In this document: positions 49,613 to 63,535 of the stretch, piece by piece
Layout of the letters: the number at the start of each line of letters is the position of its first letter
Numbering within the stretch: position 1 is the stretch's first letter
Assembly (NCBI GenBank): GCA_024362935.1
Contig: JANCRA010000030.1
Coordinates: 5,934,096-5,998,095 of the forward strand
Direction of reading: 5' to 3'
Source of the DNA: Setophaga petechia
Lineage: Eukaryota > Chordata > Aves > Passeriformes > Parulidae
Length of the DNA: 64,000 nt
Position numbers and translations under genes: made by a program
Notes under the pieces: model-generated
Told to the model about the DNA's origin: nothing
Database searches by the model: none
Seen by the model: only the letters and a program-made list of their open reading frames with translations

Positions 49613-52600
49613 AAGAGATTTCTTTGAAATGGCGTGCTGCTGACTGCTGTCTTTGGCTGGAGAATGTGATTTTGACAAAGCTTCTGCAACATTTTTGTCC
49701 TGTAGAGGAAGTTTATCTGTGAACAAAACAAAACTGCGTCTGTAATCTTCATAGAACTAAAAATTGAAATGTTTGCTGTGTCTGAGAACACAATCCAGTT
49801 AGAGCAAAAGTTTTGATTTGTTCTTACTTTTAAAGGGCTTTGCTTTCTAACTTTTTCTCATTCTGTGTTTCTAGAAGGGCCCAAGGAATTCTCTGCAGTG
49901 TTCAACAAACACACAGAGGTCCCATGTTTACCCTGCCCTGCTGAAATATTGTTTTGAGTTACTTCAGTGTTTTATTTTCCCATACAATGCTTGTGCACTG
50001 AAGGAACTTGAGGTAATTAAGGGAAGGTTAGAGAATATCAGGGCTAACTTGGCCCTGTGATGTTAAACCTGCTGCTGGATTTTTCCTTGCTTTCAGTCCT
50101 GTGATATACCCACTCCTCCACCCCCAGTTTGGTTCCTGCTTTTACCACTTTGGACAGAGTTTCAAGGTCAGGTGAGATACAGCCAGAGCACTTGCTGCAA
50201 GCAATACAATGTTCTTAGTCCCTCTGGTGTTTTGCTGTGGCAGAAAAGCCAGAAATGTTCTTTTTTTGATCATCTTACAGCAGTAGGCAGATGGTGGCTT
50301 CTTGCCAGTGTGACCTGAGGTCAGCAGATCCCAGCACATTCACGAGGAAAAATGGCATCTCTGATGTCCATGTGCCATATGCCCACGAGAGACCTTGGTG
50401 TCTTGATTTAGAAGAGAATAAACTTGAAAGGGGACATCAGGGCTAGGACATCTGTTGAAAGAACTGCAAAAGGTCAGTCTTGCTTGTACACATGAGGAAA
50501 AGTTTCTTCTTTTGAGTGGATGAAAATGTTCTTCCAGGTCCTGGCAGTAGAAGGCAGTACCACTGTTGTTTATTCATCTCTCTTCTGAGTTTGGGCTGCT
50601 CCTGTCCTGAAAAATGCCATAGTAAAAATCTGGACAAATTAAGAGGGAACAAAGTTTGTTTTAGAAAGTTCTTCCTTTTCCTTTCAGTAATTTGCCTTTG
50701 AAGTACATAGACTGACATACTTTATAATTAATGAACAGATCAGTATTTAATGCCTTCAGTCCTATTCAGCTATTGTGCCATGGGCTGTAGTTCATAAAAC
50801 TATGATTGGTGTTTTTCCAGGGCTTAAATATTTGCATGTTTCCCTTTCAGTATGTTATTACACGGTTTCTTCTAAATACCAAACACTGTATCTGGTTTCT
50901 CTGTTGCACTGTGGGAACTGGTTTGTCCCAGGAAAATTGTGTTTCTGGCTTTTCATAACTAAGAAATGCTTAAGGAGAAATTCCATGGTGGGCCACTTAA
51001 CCCCCTAGAGACAGGTGAATTCTTAAATGTACTTGTCTGAAATTCTTATATATTAAAGCCCATGATAAAACAAACACAAGAAGTGGAACTTTTGGTAGCA
51101 GGGCTCTCCTTTTAGGGTTGTTTTTATAAAGGTATTCATGATCCTGGTTTGGTGGAACCTGCAGAGTTCTACTGAGGCTCATTCAGCACGCACTTAGTGG
51201 AAGATCTGGATTGATTCAGTGGTACCAGATTTTGGCTGGAAGGGTTGGTGGATATTATCAGATAGTAACAATGTAAGGCAAAATAACTTTCAGCCAAGTA
51301 ATTCCATTTTTCAGTCGTCGCCCTCTCCGTAGCACCCAAAGCAACGCATGGAGAGGCTTCTGAAAAGCCAAGGAGGCAACTGGCCAGAAATCAGCTCTGC
51401 TGGTGCTCAGATATTCTGTGAGAATAATGCAGAAAGGCTCTAAATTTTGTCCTGAGCTGACAATTGAGGAGTGCCTTAAGGGGGAAAAACGTAATCTGTG
51501 GGCAAGTTTTGGGCTTGTGTCTTTGTGCTGTTGCTTTCCCCACCGAGGGTGTTTTACAAGCTGGAGTTCATGCTCGTGTCGTTACCCTGGGCAGCAGAGC
51601 AGCCCTTGCTGGGATTTTACAGATTTCACCCTGATGCAGATTACTCCAGCTCACACTTTGCTTGCAAGCTTGAACTTGAGAGGAATTATAAAGGCGAAGT
51701 TTGCTTCTTTCTCTCTGTTTTTCTTGGTTGAGTTGAGTCTACAGTCACTGCTTTTTGGGGATATCCAGCTGAGAAAAAAGTGTGGCCAGTAGACAGTAAA
51801 GGGGCAAGACCCTGTCAGTGCACCTTGAAATTGGCGCACTAGTGTATCTTGTGCCTTTCCAGAATGTTAATTTCAGCCAAACTCAAACTTTCTGAAAAGG
51901 AAGGTGTGTGTTCAGGGGGCTCAGCTGTGATCCCAGAGCTGGCAGGAGCTGACTGCAGGGACTGGCAAACACCTCACCTCCTCTGGCTGACTCATGGAGG
52001 TGTTGCTGTGCTGAATGATGAGCAGATCCCCTGAAGCATGCTGGTAGAACAGTATCTCCAAGCAAAAGCAGCACTTGAAGGCTTAAAAAATGAACTCTAA
52101 TTATAACATACGTGATGCTGAGATGAGGAAGATATTGATAAAGCACTCAAACAAAAATGGCCTTTTCATAGTCTTTCATAGTGATAAAATGTGGTCTTAG
52201 AGTTTCTCTTCCAGCAGGTGAGTGATAGGGAAGCTTAAATGAGCTGTTTACCTCACTGTATAGAGAGATAAACTGCAGAACTGGATCCATTTTTCTTAAA
52301 CATTTAGTGCTGAATATAGCTGAAGTCAGCCAACTACAGTCTCTGTCATATTAGATCTGAATTCTTTTTCTTACAAGGGTGCTGAAAGATTTTACTGCTT
52401 TAATTAGGAAGCAATTGTGCAAAATGGATCTATAGCACCAGCTTGCCACAGCTGCCAGTTGGAGATGTGCCCTGTACAGTTCACTGTGAAGAAAAACCCC
52501 AACAATTAAAAGTACCATTTCCTACATTATCGATTAAAAATAAATTTTAAGGGTCTTTATGTTTAATAATCTATCTTGTTTTATGCTGTTAAGTTTCATG

Positions 52601-52654
52601 TTTCAAGTACTTCAGTTGTGAAAATGAATAAATGACATTCTCATCAGTTCTAAG

Positions 52655-53163
52655 CATATCCTGGGCTCATCCCACAGTGTGGGCAGCAGGGCAGGGGAGG
52701 AGATTCTCCCAGCTCCACTGTGCTGAGACCCCTCCTGCAGTGCTGTCTCCAGCATGGGAAGGACATGAGGTGTTGGAAAGAGTCCAGGGAAGGCCATGGA
52801 GAGCTCCAAGGGCTGGAGTCCCTGTGCTTGGAGACAGCTGGGAGTGTTCAGCTCAAAGGAGGCTCCAGGGAGGGCTCAGAGCCCCTTCCAGTGCCTAAAG
52901 GGGCTCCAGGAGAGCTGGAGAGGGACTGGGAACAAGGGATGGAGGGACAGGACACAGGGAATGGCTGCAAACTGAGGGTAGATGAGATATACAGAATAAA
53001 TCCCTCCCTGTGAGGGTGGCACAGGGTCCCAGAGAAGCTGTGGCTGCCCCTGGATCCCTGGAAGTGTTCAGGGCCAGGTTGGACAGGGCTTGGAGCATCC
53101 TGGGGTGGTGGAAGGTGTCTCTGCCCATAGCAGGGTTTTGGAACAAGATTATCTTCAAGGTCT
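52655..53163 (+). mobile_element. CR1 LINE, 3' region fragment of about 500 bp
   Basis: Runs from CCTGGGCTCATCCCACAGTG through GGGCTGGAGTCCCTGTGCTT, GGAGGGACAGGACACAGGGA and AAGTGTTCAGGGCCAGGTTG to TTGGAACAAGATTATCTTCA, in the order of the CR1 3' end. 5'-truncated, with the terminal ATTCTATG repeats missing. Open frames within it are not genes. Confidence 0.88.
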
Positions 53164-56100
53164 GATTTTTGTACTCATTATCCTTTATCCTACAGGGGAG
53201 CTCAATATGTCTTCCTTATATGCAATATACATTTATTAGATAGTCAATTGCCCATACATGGAAATGATTTAAATGAGACTCCTTCCATACTAGAGCTGTT
53301 TCTTCAAACCCATCTACTTAAAACCTCTGCATTTATCTCTTTCCATTGTACCTCAGGGAATTTTTATACTTTGTCTCTGCTTCACCAACTGCAAAACCTG
53401 AGACTTCAAAGAAGCTGCTTTACTACTCCTGACTCCACTTTAGACCATTCACCTGAAATTGGATCATTAGCACTGGCCTAATTGGAAGCCATTTTTTAGT
53501 CTGCCTTCAGTATTTCAGGTTTCCATTCTGAACTGACAAAACTTTCTTTGTTGTCAGGCTGGAGATTTGGCAGCTCCCAAATTTCAATTTCCATCTCTAT
53601 TAGGAGAGACTTATCTCCAGCTTTTGGGATCATTGCTTATGAATCCAACTTCACTGTGCCTCAATATTAGCCTGGTTAATGCTGACATCTGCTGCATGCT
53701 GAATGCAGATTTGTTTACTGCCTCTGACTGTATCCCTTCTCATCATAAAAATCACTTGCTGTATTTTTTTTTTTTTGCTCCAATTATCAAATACTACTAG
53801 GTTTTGCTAAGAACCTCTTCCACAAAACTTGATCTATGGCTGGAATATGTATGGAAAGAGACCTAAGACTTTCTAAACTGCTTTTCCACAGGCTGAGGTG
53901 GATGATGATGATGATGGGGAAAGGCTAATCCCTTTCCTGGGCAAAAGCAGCTCTGTTCTGTGCACTGGCTAATCTTTGATAACTTGCCATATTTAAGCAG
54001 TTGATCTCCTTCATGACAAATAGGTAGTGGTTGCTCATATGCCAGACTTTCATTAACAGATTATGCTAGTTCTGCATTCTTATTTACAAGTTTTAATAGG
54101 GAGGCTGTGGTAGGAAATTGGGACAGGGAGGCAAGAGAAGGCTACAGGGTATTAGCATAGAAAAATTCCCTTGTAGGCGATCATCTCTTAGCAGTATTTT
54201 ACATTGGAAAGTTTCAATCTGAAGCTTGAAAGTGAGGAATTGACACAGTCCTGTTGCTGAGAGTCCTGAGTTTCATCCCTGTGCTCTCAGTGTCAGGCTC
54301 CATGGGTGCAGAAAGGTGAAAATGGCCTTGCAAAGTCTTGTCCTGTTGACTGTCACTTTAGGGTGATGATGCTGCTGGGTTGTGCCTTGGAAAGGGATGT
54401 GTTTCCAGCTGTGCTTGTAGGAACTGTGACAAAGCAGACAAGAAATGATTGGGAGAGTGTTTTGATAGCCCTGGTGTGGATGGGGCTGTAAGCAGAGCCT
54501 TGGCAGGTGCCAGGTGAGGAATGCTCTTGGCTGGCAGCAGAGTGGGGATGCAGAGCTGCAGGAGTTAGTCCAGCTCTTCACACCCAGCTGACACCAGTGT
54601 TGTGTTCACTGAAGGTTCAGAGCACCCTGCCATGGGTTTTGGGCTGTTTGGAGTATTTCAGCATCACCAGGACATTCCTGCAGCTCCCTCAGTGTACTTG
54701 AGCCACCCTGTGAATTTAAAAACCTAGATGGCTGTGTGGGTGGACATTGGGTGTGTTGCTGGTGCCATCTCTTTCAGCTGTGTAAAACACTCTGATTTGC
54801 ATTTACAAAGACTGAAGGAAGTGTTTGAAACACTAGTGACCTTCTGGAGTATTTTTGCAGATGGAAAAATACAGATTTTGCTTTCCTTGTTCTCTGGCAG
54901 GGGGAAGGGGCTGCCTTCCCTTGCAGTGTCTGTGAGGAGCAGTGTCTGCACCCAGCAGTGTTCTGTCAGTTCAGCCATGCTGTGCCATTCTTGTGAGAAG
55001 GAGTTAGTTTCCTTATAAAAGGTCTGTTGTGAAGTCCTTTGCTGTAGGAATATCCAGAGCAGTTCCAGCAGAGAGAGGGACTCTTGCTTCTTTGCTTCTG
55101 TGACTCTCTTATCAGTCAGCTCTTACTCTGCTCTATGTTAATTGAAGATCAATCTAAACAATCTGTAGAGGTTATTAATCTGCTTGCCAGAGTGTCCATT
55201 TAATTGGTTTAAGGAGGATTCTTGGGCAAAAAGGTAATGAACATTCAATTTTAGTGAGTAAAGCTGCCTAAGGCAGTGTCTTTCCTTAGTTCTTAACTAA
55301 ATTAGTTCTTAGTTCTTAACTCTGGTCTTTAAACTTCTGTGTTTAATGCCAGTGTTAACACTTAGATATTAAGCATGAATTTTTGTGAGATGGCTGGAAG
55401 TTTCATCACGCTGGTGGCAAAATTTGATATAATTCTGCTAAAATGGTGTGTTGTGCTCTGGGAGGGGTCCCTTTCTACACATTTCCTTGTGTGTCCTGAA
55501 TACCAGCTTGCTTTAGTTTTGCTTAAATACTTTCTGAAATTAGTGTTGAAATTAGATTTAGGGGCTTTTTCATGTATATTTTCTTTTTCTCCAGCATTTT
55601 TTCCTGGCTGTTACCAGCTGGGTTGTGAAAAGCAGGAGCTTGCTTTTATGCAGAGTGATTGCTGCTAATTTACATGGATGCGAGCAAGCTCATCATTCTT
55701 TCATGAGTGAGGAGACTGCCTGATTTATGTTGTGTCATTTCTGAGCACTGTTTTTACCTAATGAATAGAGTTTCACAACAGATTATTAATCATTAAGACT
55801 TTGGTTTCATTGTGTGTATTAAAGAATCAATATTGCTACATGTTGCCTGCCTTGAGAAGCTGCTTATCCATTAGTGCTGCTTTTCTAAGGCATTCTGGTG
55901 CATTTATCATTTTGGCTGACTTCAGTTCCTACCTTATTCCTGCCACGTTTTCCAGGGCCTGAGCTGTGTCCAGTCTGCCTCTCTGCAGATTCCTCCTTTG
56001 AAGTGCTGTCTGAGCAGTAGCAAATGTTATTTGCTCCAGTCTCTCCTTAGAGCTCATGAAATAGTAAAAGGCTGGACCTTCCTCTGCTGTGGTTTGCACT

Positions 56101-59100
56101 CCACATTTGCATCAAAGAGGGAGTGATGGCCTCAGAAACTGGGAATAATGTGTGATCAAGAATATATTGAATTACATACTCTGCTGCCTGTTTAATGCTG
56201 GGTTTGGGATGGCAAGGTTTGCTGGAGGACAGGATTCCCCACTGTCTGACCTGCTGTTTGTTCCCTGTCCAATGTCCATCCCTGCTGGAAGCACAGAGTG
56301 ACCTGGGCATGTTCCCTGTGCTTCCTGTCACTCTGAGCTGCAGAGGAGGAAATTTCACTTGCTCTGCACATCCAGGATCCAAAGCACACCCACATGGGCT
56401 CTGCCAGGTTTGGTAGTGACCCCAGTGAGCTGATCTCCTGGCACTCCACACCTGGGGGAACTGGTGGCTAATCCATGGCCTTTTTTTGTGTCTGTGTGTT
56501 CCCAGAATAAACAAGGGTGTTTTTCCAGAGGCTGAATGTGTGAATGGTAGTGGGATAAGGACATGGAAACTTTAAATAGGAAATTCCTTGGGCTTTCAGG
56601 AAATGTTTGCTCTGTCATTCGTGTTCAAGTTGCCCAAATTTAAAGGCTGCTTGTTATGTTCAGCCTCATTTAACATACCTGGTGAGGGGCTGTTCCCAGG
56701 TTCTCAGCTCCTGGCCTGACCACAGAGGATTATCACAGGGCTGTTGTGCAGTAAACACAACTGTCTTCACTTGGGTTTTGTGAATGAAATTATTGAATTA
56801 ATTTGAAGTGTTTAAAATTATTTACTTAATTAAAATTTAAGCTTTATTACAAACGTGTAAAGCGAATGAAATTGTCATTTGGGGCAGTGGCCACCAGATG
56901 TCTTCTGTGACTCTTCACTAACTTGCTCTGATTAAAACAATCCCTGCAGTAAGAATCGTCTTGGAAATGAGCAAAAGTTTAATGGTGAGAACCCGGGTCA
57001 GAAGTGACAACTGTGAATTTCAGAAATAGTGGCTGTCAGGTCTATTTAGATACTACTAGAACCTGTAATCTTTGTATGCTTGCTTGCTGATGAAAAAAAG
57101 CTTGGTAGGCGAAGTTTGCTTTTGCTGTTAATGGGAAAATCTTGCTCCCTCATCTCCTCAAGCTCCATTTTAGCTCATTCTTTGTTTAAAAAAATAAAAT
57201 AAATGGTTTTCAGTTCTGCATTCCTTTTCACTTATTGATATCTTCTGCAATTGGTCTAATTCCCCTACTTCTTTTGTTATGCTGCACTGACTTTTAAAAT
57301 ATACAAACACTTTCCTAATATTAATATTAAATATTAGATTCCTCTCAGTATAGAAATTGATTTGGTAAATCCTCTTGTAGCATTGAGTTCAACATTTGTG
57401 AACACAAGGTTTTTATGGCAAGGATGCTTAGGGAATATCTGGAAACAAATTCAGCTTGTGACACTTATTTACACAGTTGATGTTGTCTGAATGTCAGAAT
57501 TGCTCTCACAGAGCTAATGGTGGAGTTAAATTGTTATGAAGTCATAACAATGCTCACAAAAGCAAAGCTGTAATCTGGTAATACTCTATTTTATTCAAAT
57601 CTCTTTTGGGTGGGAGAATTTTATAATAATGAAGATTTAGTGCATCTAGCAAAATAGTTTAAGCTATAAATATGTATGTGTGAATGGGGGTTTTCTTTTT
57701 GTTATTTTTATTTGCTCTAAGTTCTTTTCATTCCTGATATAAGTCTGACAACACATAATGTTCATTTAAAAACTACATCCCATTTTAGCCTGAATAACTG
57801 GAACAGCTATTAGAGCTATTGTTGTCTGGCTACACCTCATGTTTGCAAATAACTTAGGAAAGCTCAAATGAAAAGTTTTGAATAAATGCCAAGCTGTTAT
57901 TTATTCTTTAATATATTTAGCTGGATGGATAAGAAGCTGCATTTAAAAGTCTCTGCAATTAAACCATTACTTCTTACAAGACTTATTGATGGATTGCACT
58001 AAATGTGTTTGCTATATGCATTCTTTTTTTTTTTTCTCAACGTGCAGCTATTTAATAGAAAATAGATGTCCTTTACAGGAAATGAACTGGAGAGAAGACA
58101 AAGCTCTTCCCATCATTTGATACTGTTGATGTTCCTATAGAAGCTGTAATTTCCCTGGGCTCTGCAGATTGTCTGTTATGTCTAAATAGTGCCTCCCACG
58201 CTGAGGGTGGATGTCAAGGTGCTATCATGTTTCAGGTTTTAAGTAGTAATTATTGTTATGAGGTGATCACACAAGACAGTGTAAGTGTTGCTCAACCTTT
58301 CAAATTTCGTGTCATTGGGGGAAAAAAATGTGTTGGGGAAACTTCAGTCTGATTTAGACCTCACTGTGAGAACTCCTGGTGGTTTTTACTTTGCTCTTGC
58401 TGAAAAGTGGGATGAAAAAGGCTTTTCATGACCACAGGTACGCCACCAGATGTGATATAGGTTGTTGTGCTTGTGAAATACAACTTGGAGACATAATCTG
58501 GGAGTTAATTCTGGATTTGCTGCTGCAATTAGTCTGGAGAGGGTCAAATCCTGAAGGCCGTGGCTGGTTAGCAACACCACTGAGCTACCTCTTAAGTAGG
58601 TAATATTTTGAGCCAAGCAAAAGGAGGAATTAGAATAATAAAGATGGGATTTTTGGAGGCAAATTCTAGCTTGAAATGCTAATATAATCATCTTGGTGAC
58701 TGCAGTTCTGCCTCTGCAAAGCAAAGGCAGTGCATGACATTTCATTGAAGACCTGCTGCAATGTTGATAAGCCGACCTCTCCTGAGAGGAATTGTGAACT
58801 TCACTGAGCAGCAGCATGGCTTTGTAATCGTGGTTAAAAACACAGGATTTGAAAAACATTAAATGAAAATAGATCACTTCTGCATTCATTATCAGGTAAG
58901 GATTCAAAGAACCATGAAATGTTAACTTGAAGTATTTTGCATTCTGCTCATAGGAATAAGTAGCACAAATCCAGTGAGGTGTTTTTGCTCTGATTTGTTA
59001 ACTTGGGCTGCTTTTCCCCAAAAAAGTGAATATTGCATTGTGTTTTGCCATGTCCACATCATTTAGCCCTGCCTGTCTAGAGGAGGCATTAAAAGCATGG

Positions 59101-59728
59101 AGGTGACAGTCACAGACACCCAGAGAGCCGTGGCTGTGCAGCTCAGACATCTCCGTCATCTGCAGCGTTCCCAAATTTGGAAGTGGTGGGCTTCAGCAGC
59201 CTGGGAGCAGCATGATGTGGAGCCCCTGGAATGAGACACATTTCATGGCCATGGACAGGCTGAGTCACCCAGTGCTGGGGGTGCCTCGTCACCCCAGAGC
59301 CCTGAGTCACACAGGGGCAGAGCTTTGTCTGCCCAGAGGTGAAGGGTGGATGTTGAAATGGGGAGATCACCACTCAGCCCCTTCTGGAATAACTGCACCA
59401 TGTGGTAGCCAAAGTGCTTGGCTGGGCTGAAATATCCTGCCCATTCTACCTTTAAATTGCTCCATGGATGTCACAGTTTTTTAAAATTCCAGATTTAGAA
59501 GGAAGGTGGCTCTTCTGTGGTTATGAGGCTTTCATCTGCTGAAGTTGTATTTCAGAAAGTTGATGTGCTGCTTGTGAAATGCTCCCCTAAGGCAAACAAG
59601 CCCTTTGGGGAGGGGGACTGAGGGCTGGAGTGACTCAAAACAGGCATTTTACATCTTAATTATTAATACAGTACTTTTTATGATTCTCAAATTGGAATTG
59701 CTAGAAGCTGAATTTTAAAAATGTAGTA

Positions 59729-59749
59729 ACTCCTAAAATTTTTAGGAGT
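59729..59749. repeat. Perfect inverted repeat, 10-bp arms
   Basis: ACTCCTAAAA, T, TTTTAGGAGT in ABL1 intron 1. Confidence 0.95.
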
Positions 59750-62700
59750 AAAACTAACCCTGTGCAAGTAAAGGTGCTGCCTTCTACTCCAAGACCTCTT
59801 TACTACAGTCTTGCACAATCACACCTGGATTTGAGCTCTCTTTATCTTGCTGCAGTGTGTTCTGTTTGCATCCATGGTCAGCCTTGTGGGGGTGTCCATA
59901 AGGGATGAGTCCAGGGGAGTTCTGCAGCCCAGAGTAAGTTCTGCCCTTACTTTGGGCTCACACTCAAAAGGTAAATTGCAGGGTGCATTCCTGACTTGTA
60001 ATCCAATTCTGATTTATTTAAAATTGATCCAAATAAGCAGTGCTATTAAAAATTATTATCACAAGGATGCCGAATGCAAAGCTGAACAAATGGATTTCTT
60101 TTAGATTACAACAAATTGGATTAGAGTGTGTTGGATGCTTCCCCTTGTGCCTTTCTCCACATCAAAAAAGGTATTTAAAAAACCAATCTGAGTGCAATAC
60201 TTTAGCAAAAAAGGGATGGAGGAGGAGGTCTGTGAGAGAGCTTTTGCTGAGTTCTGTCAGGGCCCCTACACCTTGACTCCCTGTTGTGGTGGGGCTGAGC
60301 TGTGTGAATGCAGCTCCTGCCCACACAAAGCCCCACAGGAGCCAGGGATGTTGGAATTCACCTCCTTGTGCCGTGCAGCACTTCTGACTCCTCTGGAGTA
60401 CAAATCACCCTCCCTGTCTCCTGATTTCAGGGGCTGCCATCTCAGTCTGAGCATCCAAGGTTTGTGGCTATGGGGAGGGAATTGCTTTTAGCCTGGGATC
60501 ATACCTGGGATGTTGCTTTGGCTTGAGGAGCTGGCCTTGCCAGGGGTTGGCCTGGGGGTGTTTTATGAGATGCACAAGTAAAAGCAGATAGCAGGGATGG
60601 GGGAGGACAGCCATGGAAATGTTCTTTCCATGTTCTTTTCCAGCTTCTCCAGGGCTCTTCTGCGAGCCAGCCAGAGTGACAGAGCTCCTGTTACTGTGGC
60701 ACCACAGATAAACCACAACAGGGACTTTGGATCCTGCTTTTACCTTGTGCCACCTCCACTCTTCCTCCCACACCTGGCCCTTGCACACAGTAGCAATGTG
60801 CTACCAAAAGCAGACCAAATAATACAGAAAAAACCCCAGCTTTTTCTTTGCACCTGACATCAGTGTTATGTTGCAAAGAATAATTGAGATTTTTTTTCAG
60901 TCATTTTTCCTCTGTGCTGGGCTTGTGCTTGGATAAGTGAAATGTGTATTTTTAGGCTGGGTAATTGAGGTTTGTGTAGGCAGTGATTCCAGGGATGCAC
61001 TGGTGCTGAGGCAGATGGAGTCCTGTGTTATTCCTTGTAGCAGGGACAGCATCACAGATAGTTAACAAGTGCCTGCTTGGATTGTTCCTAAGTCAAAACC
61101 AGATCCTTTATATTCTTTACCATCACAAAGCTGCAACTTCTTGTTCTATAACCCATATAAATGGTTAATAAGATTTCTTCATAGGAGGGAAAGAGGTTGA
61201 AAGTGTGACAGTGCTTGAAGGTTCTCAGAGATGGAATAATTTGTGTTTGCTGGTTTAAATTGGAAGCTCTGCCTTTTGTGCAGGTATTGATGCCAACATG
61301 GAATGCTGTGCATGTTTATTTGGCTTTGATTTATTCATTGGAGTGGGTGAAGATTAAACTCTTCCTGGATAACACCTCTAGTAGATGCCTATGCTATAGC
61401 CACCCAAATTTGATCCTTTGAAAATCTGTGTTGTACATCCCTGATACTTCACACTCATCTTGTAACTGCTCACCTTTTGTCTTTCAGTGTGTTAAAGCTG
61501 TTTATTTTTATTTGTTTTGATTATTTTGGGGTTGGTTGTTGGCTTTCTTTGTCTCTATCAAATTGTTCCTTTTTCTCTTGGAGAAACTGTCCATTTTCAA
61601 ATTGGATGCTCTTGCAGGTTGAGTGATTGCTTTGTATTGTGTAAGACTATGGAAATCCTGCTGTTGAGCTGAAGCAACTGAAATCCTTGCTTAGAAAGGA
61701 AGTAATAATTTCTTACTGCCTGCTGGAAAAGCTGTTGGCCTGCTCCTGCAGGTGATCTGCCAAGGATTTAAGAAAGAAAAATTGGGTTTTATCCTCTTTT
61801 TTCCTGGTTTTAAGATGGTCAAAGCTGGCATGAAAAATAGTGGTTTTCAGAGAGGGTCTTTGTCTGCCCAAAGCAGCAAAAAAGAGCAAACCTAATCTTG
61901 TTTTTCTTCTCAGGTCTGCTTTTAAGTTCTTGGATATATTAGCTTGCTATTGAAAATAATATTTCTTTCTTTCTGCCCCTTTAAGTAAAGGGTGATGGCT
62001 GCTTTGCCCACTCAAATTGATATTTTGGCATCTTTCTATACTTGTTCCTTCTTGCTGCACTTTGGGAAGATTGTCTTTAGGGACTGGCAGAGTCCTTTTT
62101 GGGACAGCTGGACTTGAAATGCCAGTGGCATTTGGATAAGGTGACATCCAGACATCCCTGACATCCCTGCTGTCCTCTCCCACCACAGCCTGTGACCCTT
62201 GAGCTATTGATCACTGCTTCTGTAATTAAACATGCAAGTTGGTGTAACTCCTGAGCAGCCTGATGGTAGGGAGCCCTTCTGCATTCTCTAAGGTGCAAAA
62301 TACCACCTCCAACAGCTCAGTGGAACCAGAAAATCAGACTTGTTCTTGGGAAACTTGCTTTTTATCTTCCTTGATGACATGGATCAAAGCTTTTAGCCCA
62401 ACTCATCTGTGTGACAGGATCACACTGAACGAAGCCTGAAGGATTATGTGGACAGGAGGCTGTTGTGAGTTATAACAAGAAGCTTTGTTTTGAAAACCTG
62501 TGTTTTTCTCCTACATTGCAATTACAGGGGATGGGACTTGGGTTTCCACTTTGTTCTTGCCAGTTGTTGAGGCCTGACCTGGAGCTTGCTGGGAGGTTGG
62601 CAGTGTGATTGCAGCACTTTGGAGCAGGAGAGGCACTTGGGACTTCCAGTTCAGACACTTTTTCTCATCCAGCCTGCAGAATTTTATCTCTTTTAACAAA

Positions 62701-63214
62701 CGGTCACAGAAATTGAAGAAACAATGCACAGGTTCACGTCTCAGCAATTTCTCTTCTTCCATGAACCCTGACCAACACAGCAATGGGAAAGAAAGAACGT
62801 AATTGTAGCAAAATGTTATGTGTGTCTCCTTCATTCTGCAAAGCCTGTATTTTAGGGAAGATTGTATTGCTGGACTCAATAGTCCAGAAACATTGTCCTT
62901 CCATTTCCTCTACATTGTCTCTTTCCTACAAATATTATTTTCATAAGATGCAGTCAGAATTAATGCCTTTTTTTAATATATATAAGTCTTTTCTGTGTCA
63001 TAAAATAACCATTCCAGCTGAGATCAAGTTCATCCTTCAGCATCCATATTCAAAGGAGAAGTCTTAAGGATTAATAAAAAGCTGAAGCTGGAGAAGGCCA
63101 TCTTGCCTTCATGATCCTTTGGGCTTTGAGATTTTGGTTCAGAGCATTTGGTATTTTTTTTTTACCTCATGTCTGGGGACATTTTATCATCCTCCTCTTT
63201 CCTGTTCCAAGCAA

Positions 63215-63535
63215 TTACCATTTATTTTATCTTCAAGCAGCAGCCTGTGGCAATAAATTTTAGGAAATTCCTTCCCGCCCTTTATTAAGCCCCACATAAT
63301 AGCTTCCGCTACTCACTCATACATTCATTAGGAAGAATTAAACGAGTGCTGGCTCCCATTAGCAGAGAGTTTAATAACCTCTCCAAGGGAAGGTGCAGCA
63401 GATTGGAATAAATGAACAGGAGCAAAAACAAATGAAATAACTTCATGGAATATGCTCAACTAATTCGTTCTTAGAAAAACTACTTATTTACATGAGCGTC
63501 GCACTTCAGAAGTTGTCGGTTTGAAACCCCTGGCA
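63215..63535. promoter_or_regulatory. ABL1: Candidate enhancer in ABL1 intron 1
   Basis: A sharply different segment: CCCGCCCTTTATTAAGCCCC, ACATAATAGCTTCCGC, CATTCATTAGGAAG, CCCATTAGCAGAGAG, CAACTAATTCGTTC, ACATGAGCGTCGCACTTC. It keeps CpGs and TAAT cores in otherwise CpG-poor intron and has no repeat signature. Regulatory role is inferred; conservation was not tested. Confidence 0.38.

Noticed and set aside
52720..53013. 97-codon frame in ABL1 intron
   Set aside because: Lies entirely in the untranslated 3' part of a CR1 fragment.
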